From Halorubrum sp. 48-1-W (GTDB taxonomy: Archaea > Halobacteriota > Halobacteria > Halobacteriales > Haloferacaceae): a stretch of DNA of 55,515 nucleotides. Positions within the stretch are counted from its first letter, which is position 1, and every line of letters begins with the position of its first letter. Shown here one piece after another: positions 48,407 to 55,515 of the stretch. The notes beneath the pieces are model-generated. The model had not been told where the DNA came from. It saw only the letters and a program-made list of their open reading frames with translations, and searched no databases. Position numbers and translations under genes: made by a program. The DNA lies in NCBI RefSeq assembly GCF_003287355.1, contig NZ_QMIM01000005.1:1-55515 (forward strand), in the 5' to 3' direction.

Positions 48407-51400
48407 ATGAATCTCCCAAGCAGGATATTTGCGATCGGGGGTGCTGGGAAGGCCATTACGTACGAGCTTCTGAAGGCCGATTGGGTCCAGGAGGCAGTCT
48501 TGCGACCCCGCCCGAACCCCGAGACGTTGACCGTGACCGTGATCGACACGGCGGAGGAGGAGGAGAACCGCGACCTCGAACGGATCAAGGAGATCGAACA
48601 ACAGATCCAGGAGACGAAAGACCGGCTCCGTTCGGAACACACCGGCCGACCGGGGGAGATCACGATCGAGTATCTCCCGCTCACCCGGAACATCCAGCTC
48701 CACGACCAGAACGACCTCATCGGCGAGGAGGCGGTACCGCGGATCGCCTCGGGGGTCGGCATGGAGGAGGAGAACTGGTGGCTCCAACCGGAGTTCATCA
48801 ACGAGAACCTCGATTTCGCCACCGGCGTCGTCCGGAAGCGCGGGCTGGGCAAGGGGCTCTACTACAAGGCGTACGCCGAGGACGACGACGTCCGGACGGC
48901 CATCGACCTCCCCGGCAGGGGGAAGGTCGCGGTCATCGCCGGCCTGGGCGGCGGCTCCGGCTCGGGAATCTTCATCGACCTCGTCAGACACCTCAAGCGC
49001 ACACAGCGGACCGCGGAGATCACGCTGTTCGGCGTGTTACCGAACGACGACGAGGGGGACGCGGAGAACGCGAACGCGCACGCCGCGCTCTCCGAACTCG
49101 AGTACCTCAGCCTCCAGGACGAGGACCTGTTCAAAGACCGGATCCTCATCCCGATCGACCCGACCGGGTTCGGCGGGAAGAAGGCGAACATCCTCCAGAG
49201 CTCCGACGCGCTCTTGGAGTTCGACCGGGCGGCGATCTACCTCATCGCGACGTACTACAACATGATGGACATGGAGGACCCGTTCGCGGACACGCCCTCC
49301 TACGCCCCGTTCATCATCGGGATCCCGCAGGTCCTCCGGTACAACGTCGACGCGATCCAGGACGCGAAAACCGTCACGAAGGACATCCTGAACGCCAAAC
49401 AGGACGCCCTCGAGTCGGAGGCGGACATCTACGCCGGCATCGACCGGTTCCTCTCGCGCGAGTGGAGCCCGGACGGGATGAACGGCGAGCTCCACGACTC
49501 CGACCGGACGGACCTCGAGACGCGGCTCAACAACGTGCGGTCGTTGCTCGAGCTCGACCTCTTCACCGAACTCGACTACGAGTCGGTCTCGATCTACCGA
49601 GAGATCGTCTCCGAAGCGGAGCTGGAGACGGACGACATCGTCGAGCTCATCGAGGTGATCGGCGGCTCGATCCGTGCCGGGACCGCCGAGGTGAACACCG
49701 ACGGCGAACAGTTCGTCGACAGCATCGACAAACAGCTCGGCGACGTGATCCGCGAGGAACTGAACCGGCTCGCCCACCGGAAGGACCTGCTCGTGCGGCT
49801 TCGCGCCGTCGACGACAACCGCGTCGAGAGCACGATCAGCTACCTCCTCGCCCTGGAGGACGAGGGGATAAACGCCGGCGTCCGGCTCAACCAGCTCGAG
49901 GCCAAACTCGAGGAGGCCACGGAGCGCAGAGACCGGCTTCAGGCCGACCTCGAGGACGCGGACGAGGAGCTCGAAGAACGCCGGCGCTCCCAACAGGACG
50001 AGGTCGACCGCCGCGTCGACGAGTGGGAGCGGTCGGTCCAGCCGATCTACGAGGAGTACGAGGACTGCCGGTCGATCGACGCCGAGCGGCTGGGCGACGA
50101 ACTCGAGATGGCGCTCGAGACGTACGCCCGCGAGGTGAAGAACGCGGAGACCGAAGACCAGCTCGAGGCGGTGAGCGACGGGGGAGTCCGGAGCACGCTC
50201 AACGAACTCTCCGAGGAGTTCGACCGCGTCGGGATCAACGTCTCCGACACCGAACGAGAGATAAACGCCTCGATAGCCGATCTGGCGGACGCGAAAGAGG
50301 CGTTCCTCCAGATGAACCAGGAGGAGGGAACCCTCGAGTCCATCCTCCCGTGGGACACCTCCGGCGAGGAGGAGCGCAAGCAGGCGCAGAAGAACTACCG
50401 GATGAAGCGCAACCAGCTCGACGACAACGAGGTGTTCACGATCTCCCGTGCCGGGGACTCGTTGTCGATCGAACTCGAGTTCACCGTCGACAGCCTCCTG
50501 CGGACGATAGAGGAGGAGCTCGATGCGCGCCGCCGCGACATCGTCACGGAGACCCGCGCCGAGCTCGAGACCGACAGCCCGCGGGCGCTCGAGGAGATCG
50601 AACGCCTGCTCGACTCCGGCACGAGCTTCTCCGAACTCGCCCGCGAGTTCGAGGAGCTGATCAAAGACGAGGTCATCGAGACCGACGACATCGAGCGCCG
50701 CCGCGACGAGCTCGAATCCGAACTCGAGGACGCGGAGCACAAAGCCGATCTGTACGACGGGACGGTCAGCCTCTTCGAGGAGCTCAACGGCCCGCGTGAC
50801 GCGTTCATGAACTCACAGAGCCGATACCGCGATCTCCGAGAGAACTACAACGAGAGCCGGGAGACGTCCGTCTCGACAGAGGACGAGGAGTACCACTACG
50901 TCAAGACGGTCAAACCCCACGACATCCTCCAGCTCCGCGACGACGCCGACATCGCCGAGAGCAAGCTGTTCGACGACGAGACCGAGAAACAGCGGCTCCG
51001 CGGCTCCTTAGAGGAGCTCGCGAAGAACGCGCACAACCCCAAATACACCGGGATCCGGAAACGCCGGATCAGCGGCGACCGCTCCCGGTACAACGAGATG
51101 AACGTCGTCGTCGGGGTGATGAGCCGGGCGATAAACCAGATCGGCGACGTGGCCGACCTCAAACCCGTCTTCCAGGGCGCCTACAACCTAGGTGCCGGAA
51201 GCGAGAACTTCGCGTCGTTCCCGGTCGAGGCCGGCGGGAGCTGGGACATCGGACTCGGGATCTTCATCGACGGGATCTTCCTGGACAACCTCCGCGCGGA
51301 GGTCGAAGCCGACGGCTACCAGACCGGCTACCGGGCCAAGGAGGCGTCCGACGACACCGACATCCTGGTTCACCACACGTACGGCCTCGACGAGGGGTAC

Positions 51401-51595
51401 TACGTCCGTCGGGACGAGGTGTTGAACCTCGAGAACCCCAACGACACCCAGTTCTTCCTCCGCGACGAGGGCGAGATCAAAGACGACCTCCTGGTGGAAC
51501 ACATCGAGCACGTCTCGTTCACCGGTGGGGAGGAACACGCGGACGGCACGGAGCAGGCGGACGCGCCCTCCGAGACCCTCGACGGGGGGGAGTGA
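48407..51595 (+). CDS. Tubulin-like GTPase-fold protein (Tubulin_2/FtsZ-like family) with long coiled-coil insertion
   Basis: 1062 residues from ATG 48407. The N-terminus IFAIGGAGKAITYELL and the tubulin signature loop GLGGGSGSG (residues 179-187) show an FtsZ/tubulin nucleotide-binding domain. LFGVLPNDDEGDAENANAHAAL and IIGIPQVLRYN fit the core. From about residue 430 to 800 it is mostly charged coiled coil (QLEAKLEEATERRDRLQADL), then a C-terminal globular region with MNVVVGVMSRAINQIGDVADL. It resembles the PF13809-type proteins of bacteria and archaea rather than FtsZ or CetZ. It is followed after 7 bases by a membrane GTPase gene, so it is probably a cytoplasmic polymer or ATP/GTPase coupled to a membrane partner. 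Confidence 0.85.
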   Translation: MNLPSRIFAIGGAGKAITYELLKADWVQEAVLRPRPNPETLTVTVIDTAEEEENRDLERIKEIEQQIQETKDRLRSEHTGRPGEITIEYLPLTRNIQLHDQNDLIGEEAVPRIASGVGMEEENWWLQPEFINENLDFATGVVRKRGLGKGLYYKAYAEDDDVRTAIDLPGRGKVAVIAGLGGGSGSGIFIDLVRHLKRTQRTAEITLFGVLPNDDEGDAENANAHAALSELEYLSLQDEDLFKDRILIPIDPTGFGGKKANILQSSDALLEFDRAAIYLIATYYNMMDMEDPFADTPSYAPFIIGIPQVLRYNVDAIQDAKTVTKDILNAKQDALESEADIYAGIDRFLSREWSPDGMNGELHDSDRTDLETRLNNVRSLLELDLFTELDYESVSIYREIVSEAELETDDIVELIEVIGGSIRAGTAEVNTDGEQFVDSIDKQLGDVIREELNRLAHRKDLLVRLRAVDDNRVESTISYLLALEDEGINAGVRLNQLEAKLEEATERRDRLQADLEDADEELEERRRSQQDEVDRRVDEWERSVQPIYEEYEDCRSIDAERLGDELEMALETYAREVKNAETEDQLEAVSDGGVRSTLNELSEEFDRVGINVSDTEREINASIADLADAKEAFLQMNQEEGTLESILPWDTSGEEERKQAQKNYRMKRNQLDDNEVFTISRAGDSLSIELEFTVDSLLRTIEEELDARRRDIVTETRAELETDSPRALEEIERLLDSGTSFSELAREFEELIKDEVIETDDIERRRDELESELEDAEHKADLYDGTVSLFEELNGPRDAFMNSQSRYRDLRENYNESRETSVSTEDEEYHYVKTVKPHDILQLRDDADIAESKLFDDETEKQRLRGSLEELAKNAHNPKYTGIRKRRISGDRSRYNEMNVVVGVMSRAINQIGDVADLKPVFQGAYNLGAGSENFASFPVEAGGSWDIGLGIFIDGIFLDNLRAEVEADGYQTGYRAKEASDDTDILVHHTYGLDEGYYVRRDEVLNLENPNDTQFFLRDEGEIKDDLLVEHIEHVSFTGGEEHADGTEQADAPSETLDGGE

Positions 51596-51602
51596 TCGAT
51601 AG

Positions 51603-53045
51603 ATGACGACGATCGGTGAGTTCCTCGAGGAAAACGGCGAGAAGGTCTTTCTCGTCGTCTACTTCGCCGTGATGGTGATCGTCGCCGGACCGCTCTTCCT
51701 CTCGCTCGGGGAGGCGTGGCAGGCGTCGGACATCGTCAGGCCGGCGATCCTCGCGTTGAACCCGCTTTTGGGCGTTACCCTCGAACAGTTCTCCGCGCTA
51801 ATGTTCGGGCTCTATCTCGGGTTGTTGGTCCTCGTGACCCTCGATCCGAAGAAACGGGTCCAGGGGATCCTGCTGTGGCTGGGAACCGTCTCCGCGCTCG
51901 TCGGCCTGCTGTCGATCGGCCTGTTCATCCCGAACATCGACTTCGCGGCGAACGTCGTGTGGGTCCTCGCCGGGTTCGTCGGCGGCGGACTCGTCGGCGG
52001 CGGTCCCAAGCTCCTGGAGGTCCGGACGGCGTCGGCCCTCGAGTTCAGGCGCTCCGCGACGCTCCTGTTCTACCTGATCAGCGCGATCGTCGTCGGCGGG
52101 CTGATCGAGTTCCACCTCAACCTGCCGCAGGTCCTCCAGGTCACTGCCGACACGGTTCGGGTCGTGCCGCCGGCGCCGGACGTGAGCGTCGAGTGGTCCG
52201 GGATCGGCGTGAACACGCTCATGGCGGCGGTGTTCGTGGTCACGCTGCGCCGGTTCGTGACGTACGACGCCTCCGAGAACTTCTTCGTGTTGGGCCCGCA
52301 GGGGTCGGGGAAGTCGCTCTTCCTCGTCGGCAAGTACCTGGCCGCCCTCGACGAGGCCGTGGGCCGTGAGGCCGACACGCCGTTGAACCCGAGCAGCGAC
52401 CTCATGGAGCTGGTCGGCTCGCTCGACGCGGCGTCGAAGGACACCGGCTGGAAGCTCGACGCGACCGGTCAGACCGACGTCGAGGACCTGAACTTCAACT
52501 ACGTCGACGGCCGGGTGTTCCCGAAGAACATCGAGCTGTCGAGCCTCGACTACGCGGGCGAGTACCTCGAACGGCTCCCGAACGCGCTGATGAGCCCGGA
52601 CGACGAGATCGACAACTCGACGCTCCGGCTCCTCGCCCAGCGGGTCCGAGATGCCAACACGCTGATCCTGATCATCGACGTCGAGCGGTACCACAACAAC
52701 GAGCCGCTGGAGATAGAGCCGTACTTCGACATCCTGGACGTCGCCTCGAACAAGGACGTACTGCTCGTCGCGACGAAGTGTGACATCCTCGCCGAGGAGT
52801 TCCGCGACAAGCAGGCGCTCGAGGCCCACCAGTACTTCGACGAGTTCCGGGAGTTCGTGAGCGAGACGCTGATCGAGAACAACCAGACGGTTCGGACGCT
52901 CGTACAGGACACCTCCGGGTCGGACATCCACCCGGTGTACTACCAGACGACGACCGACGAGAACGGGGAACGCGTCCCGATGCGCGACCGCAACGGGAAC
53001 GTGATGACCGTCGGGTTCGACGAACTCCTCGAAAAGATGGGGTGA
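51603..53045 (+). CDS. Membrane-anchored GTPase with six predicted spans
   Basis: 480 residues. The first 215 residues hold about six hydrophobic spans. A P-loop GTPase domain follows with G1 VLGPQGSGKSLF (residues 231-238), G3-like LDYAG (316-319) and G4 VATKCDIL (391-394). TKCD is the guanine-specificity motif, so GTP rather than ATP is likely. LILIIDVERYH precedes G4, as in Ras-like and SRP-receptor-beta-like GTPases. It lies between the tubulin-like gene and a single-span repeat protein, with 7- and 6-base gaps. This suggests one complex at the membrane. Regulators of the GTPase are not visible. Confidence 0.82.
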   Translation: MTTIGEFLEENGEKVFLVVYFAVMVIVAGPLFLSLGEAWQASDIVRPAILALNPLLGVTLEQFSALMFGLYLGLLVLVTLDPKKRVQGILLWLGTVSALVGLLSIGLFIPNIDFAANVVWVLAGFVGGGLVGGGPKLLEVRTASALEFRRSATLLFYLISAIVVGGLIEFHLNLPQVLQVTADTVRVVPPAPDVSVEWSGIGVNTLMAAVFVVTLRRFVTYDASENFFVLGPQGSGKSLFLVGKYLAALDEAVGREADTPLNPSSDLMELVGSLDAASKDTGWKLDATGQTDVEDLNFNYVDGRVFPKNIELSSLDYAGEYLERLPNALMSPDDEIDNSTLRLLAQRVRDANTLILIIDVERYHNNEPLEIEPYFDILDVASNKDVLLVATKCDILAEEFRDKQALEAHQYFDEFREFVSETLIENNQTVRTLVQDTSGSDIHPVYYQTTTDENGERVPMRDRNGNVMTVGFDELLEKMG

Positions 53046-53051
53046 ACACGG

Positions 53052-54767
53052 ATGCCATCACTACGCGTATACGACACGAGAGGAAACGAACACTCGCCGA
53101 CGGGCGGCGGTAGCCGATCGAACGAACGGGTGAAGAAGGACCTGGGTCCCGCCGGCGTGAGACTCGCGATCGAGGCGGGGCGTGAGCGCAAGTTCACGAT
53201 GTTCTTCCGGGCGCGGGAGACCCGGAACGCCCGCGCCGAACAGTTCTACGCGGTGTACTCGACGCGGAACGGCTCGATGCGGGAGTTCATGGACGCGCTT
53301 CGCGACCGGATCGAAGACGAGTGGGGGTACACGATAGACGACTCCGCCGACGACATGAGCGTCTTCCGGGCGCTCGACGCCGGTCAAACGTCGCTCCCGG
53401 GAAGCGACCAGGACCGCGCGATACTCGAGGAGCTGATCGGGTCGCGGCAGGGCGGGACCGTCGGCGTGCGCGACGCCGAGAGCGCGCTCGGGCTCGTCAA
53501 CGAGTTCATGGGCACGTACAACCGCGCCGCCGTCGCCGACTCGCCGGAGTCGAACGCCCTGTCGGAGTTCGACCTGGTCGTCGCCCCGAACGGGTCGAGC
53601 GGTATCGTTCCGGTCGGCGACACCGAAGACCGGTGGGAGTCGACGAAGGAGTCGATCCGGAGCCGGCTCATCGACGCGGAGATCGCCTCGATCAACGAGT
53701 CGGTCCAGACGCTCTCGCGGGAGCACGGCCTCTCGAGTTCCGAGATCCGGAGGCGGGTCAGCCAGCGTGTCCCGGCGTTGAGCGCGCCGGACACCGGCGG
53801 GTCGACGGCCGACCGACTCGCGAGTTCGGGCTCCTCGAGCCGGTTCGACATGGCGGAGATCGGCAAGTACGTCGCCATCGGCGCGCTCGTACTGCTCGTG
53901 TTGATCGCGGGCTTCTTCGGCGCCTCCGCGTTCGGGGTGATCGGCGGCAGTGGCGGCGACGACGGCGGCGCCGCGGCCGCGTCGATCAACGGGACCGTGG
54001 TCGACGCCGACGGCGAGCCGATCGGTTCGGGGGTGGAGGTGACCATCGAACGGGTCGCTGACGACAACGCGACCGAGAGCGACGGCGGGATGAACACGAC
54101 GACAGACGGCGGGAGCTTCGCCTTCGAGAACGTCTCGACCGGAACCTACGAGATCTCCGCCGAGTCGACGGACGCCTTCGAGTACGGTGCCCAGGAGATC
54201 GAGGTCGACGAGAACGGAACCGACGGGGTCGAGGTCGCCCCGGCCAGCGCGACCGTGAACGGAGCGGTCGTCGACGCGGAGACCGGCGAGCCGCTCTCGA
54301 CCGACGGCGACGGGGAGGTCGACGCCTCGATCGAACTCGTCGACGGGAACGGCGAGTCCGTGGCGACAGCGACGGGCGGCAGTTACGAGTTCTCCGTCGA
54401 CGACCTCGACGGGAGCTACACGGTGACCGCCGAGGCCGACGGCTACGAGTCGGCCGATCACACCGTCGACTCGTTCGGCGATCAGGCCGACATCGAACTC
54501 GAGTCAACGGGAGTGACGCTCTCGGGGGAAGTCACCTCGAACGGAACCGTCGTCTCGGATGCAACGGTCGAGGTGACGGTCGTAGCTGGCGACGTGCGGA
54601 CGGTGACAACCGGCTCGTTCGGAAACTACGAAATAACTGGACTCCCCCCGGGTAGCGACTATCGTGTCGAAGTGAATGCCGAAGGATACGAGACGAAAGC
54701 AGAGACCATCGACCTCAGTGGGGAGACCCAAGAGAAAGACTTCGATCTAGATCCGTCCGAGTCGTAG
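53052..54767 (+). CDS. Single-span membrane protein with carboxypeptidase-regulatory-like repeats
   Basis: 571 residues. Residues 1-250 are a soluble domain of unknown type (FTMFFRARETRNARAEQFY, MREFMDALRDRIEDEWGY). One membrane span is at about 272-298, and then an external part with three to four beta-sandwich repeats of the carboxypeptidase-regulatory/Ig type (NGTVVDADGEPI, VNGAVVDAETGEPL, LSGEVTSNGTVVSD). It has N-x-S/T sites and many Asp/Glu/Gly residues. It may link the cytoplasmic tubulin-like/GTPase layer to the cell surface. The segment 54212-54502 is repeated exactly at the window end. Confidence 0.78.
   Translation: MPSLRVYDTRGNEHSPTGGGSRSNERVKKDLGPAGVRLAIEAGRERKFTMFFRARETRNARAEQFYAVYSTRNGSMREFMDALRDRIEDEWGYTIDDSADDMSVFRALDAGQTSLPGSDQDRAILEELIGSRQGGTVGVRDAESALGLVNEFMGTYNRAAVADSPESNALSEFDLVVAPNGSSGIVPVGDTEDRWESTKESIRSRLIDAEIASINESVQTLSREHGLSSSEIRRRVSQRVPALSAPDTGGSTADRLASSGSSSRFDMAEIGKYVAIGALVLLVLIAGFFGASAFGVIGGSGGDDGGAAAASINGTVVDADGEPIGSGVEVTIERVADDNATESDGGMNTTTDGGSFAFENVSTGTYEISAESTDAFEYGAQEIEVDENGTDGVEVAPASATVNGAVVDAETGEPLSTDGDGEVDASIELVDGNGESVATATGGSYEFSVDDLDGSYTVTAEADGYESADHTVDSFGDQADIELESTGVTLSGEVTSNGTVVSDATVEVTVVAGDVRTVTTGSFGNYEITGLPPGSDYRVEVNAEGYETKAETIDLSGETQEKDFDLDPSES
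54212..54502. repeat. Direct repeat, copy 1 (291 bp or more)
   Basis: Identical over all 291 readable bases to 55225-55515; the second copy is cut by the window edge. It lies inside the repeat-rich part of the 53052 gene, and both copies have the same codon phase. Confidence 0.97.
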
Positions 54768-54769
54768 TT

Positions 54770-55515
54770 ATGCGCCCCGACCGGACGCTCTCTGGAACCG
54801 ATCTGAGGATAACCGTCGGTGAACGAGCCGGGACGGAAACACACTGGGAGACGTTCGACGGGCGAACCGCCGACGGCGACGCGGTCGCCGTCAGATCACT
54901 TTGTGGGACGGCCCCAGAGGACGAGTACGACAGGTTCGACTCGCTCGCGACGCAATGGGGAAACATCTCGGGTCGCGAAACCGCCCGAACGCTTCTCGAC
55001 TGGGGAACCGACCCCGAGCCGTGGGTCGCCGTTGAGTACGTTCCCGGCGAACTCGAGACGCTCGCGACCGGCGGGAGCGTCGAGGCCGCGCTCGATTGCG
55101 ACCTCGCGACGCGTGCCGATCTTCTCGCGGACGTCTGTGAGGCGATCCGGAGCTACGGTCGCTACGGATCGACCCCGTATCACCTCCGGATCGGTCCGGA
55201 ATCAGTAGTCTTTCGTGAGGATCCGAACGGAACCGACGGGGTCGAGGTCGCCCCGGCCAGCGCGACCGTGAACGGAGCGGTCGTCGACGCGGAGACCGGC
55301 GAGCCGCTCTCGACCGACGGCGACGGGGAGGTCGACGCCTCGATCGAACTCGTCGACGGGAACGGCGAGTCCGTGGCGACAGCGACGGGCGGCAGTTACG
55401 AGTTCTCCGTCGACGACCTCGACGGGAGCTACACGGTGACCGCCGAGGCCGACGGCTACGAGTCGGCCGATCACACCGTCGACTCGTTCGGCGATCAGGC
55501 CGACATCGAACTCGA
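54770..55515 (+). CDS. Protein-kinase-like ORF joined in frame to a copy of the preceding gene (partial)
   Basis: ATG 54770, 2 bases after the previous stop, open to the window end (248 codons). Residues 1-151 resemble the small lobe and catalytic loop of a Ser/Thr kinase: DAVAVRSL (Lys position is Arg), PWVAVEYVPGELE (hinge) and YHLRIGPESVVF, where HRDLKPEN is expected. Key catalytic residues are therefore altered, so a pseudokinase is possible. From residue 152 the sequence is an exact in-frame copy of the 54212-54502 repeat and the kinase DFG part is missing. Either a real fusion or an assembly join; the contig may end here. Confidence 0.6.
   Translation, partial: MRPDRTLSGTDLRITVGERAGTETHWETFDGRTADGDAVAVRSLCGTAPEDEYDRFDSLATQWGNISGRETARTLLDWGTDPEPWVAVEYVPGELETLATGGSVEAALDCDLATRADLLADVCEAIRSYGRYGSTPYHLRIGPESVVFREDPNGTDGVEVAPASATVNGAVVDAETGEPLSTDGDGEVDASIELVDGNGESVATATGGSYEFSVDDLDGSYTVTAEADGYESADHTVDSFGDQADIEL
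55225..55515. repeat. Direct repeat, copy 2 (truncated by the window edge)
   Basis: Exact copy of 54212-54502, offset 1013 bases. The join to unique kinase-like sequence is at the word GAACGG. Its position at the very end of the window hints at an assembly break in a repeat. Confidence 0.97.

Noticed and set aside
48388-50799. 803-codon plus-strand frame overlapping the tubulin-like gene
   Set aside because: Arg/Gly/Pro-rich shadow frame of high-GC coding DNA; the overlapping frame has the tubulin signature and coiled coil.
1-55515. tRNA, rRNA, RNase P and SRP RNA genes
   Set aside because: No recognisable T-loop/acceptor patterns or rRNA segments were seen when reading both strands; a covariance-model scan was not possible.

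Overview
The window is chromosomal DNA of a halophilic archaeon (class Halobacteria, probably a Halorubrum/Haloferacales-type organism; genus not provable from here). The basis is very high GC, strongly acidic proteins, many leaderless genes with a TATA box about 27 bases before the start codon, an S-layer glycoprotein with a PGF-CTERM tail, and the archaeal gene string L44e - S27e - aIF2-alpha - Nop10 - PAC2-family protein. I found no tRNA, rRNA or CRISPR.

Layout. 1-8000: an S-layer glycoprotein gene (2531-5320) surrounded by toxin-antitoxin-type pairs (RHH/RelE, DUF7437/PIN, AbrB/PIN, HVO_A0114-like/TumE) and a solitary DUF7437 regulator; the RHH/RelE pair lies between two 111-bp direct repeats. 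8000-15000: a surface-glycan block with a VanZ-like protein, an STT3/AglB-family oligosaccharyltransferase without a recognisable WWDYG motif, a membrane sugar-phosphate transferase, a nucleotide-sugar dehydrogenase and an epimerase. 15200-20060: hydantoinase/oxoprolinase subunits A and B and a second nucleotide-sugar epimerase. 20226-26532: two divergent operons that together resemble the bacterial/algal ebo cluster (TatD-type hydrolase, UbiA prenyltransferase, two TIM-barrel isomerases, phosphodiesterase-type hydrolase), with a myo-inositol-phosphate synthase where ebo clusters carry the sugar-phosphate cyclase EboD. 26848-38626: accessory and housekeeping genes (FAD oxidoreductase, AbrB/PIN pair, small haloarchaeal proteins, bactofilin-like protein, UspA, RNase H-fold nuclease, E1-alpha, Zn-alcohol dehydrogenase, membrane DnaJ protein, MTH865-like protein, M42 peptidase). 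38760-39445: an IS6-type insertion sequence directly upstream of the translation operon (39514-41910). 42045-48180: thiolase/DUF35 pair, double VOC protein, membrane proteins, MATE exporter, iron-type alcohol dehydrogenase. 48407-55515: an operon of a large tubulin-like protein, a membrane GTPase, a single-span membrane protein with carboxypeptidase-regulatory-like repeats, and a protein-kinase-like ORF that is joined in frame to a 291-bp exact copy of the preceding gene and runs off the window.

The strongest candidates for under-described biology are the tubulin-like/GTPase/kinase-like operon and the ebo-like inositol/prenyl cluster. Next come the glycan block with its atypical STT3 protein and the toxin-antitoxin-flanked S-layer locus. 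All functional calls come from reading sequence and family knowledge; no database search was run.
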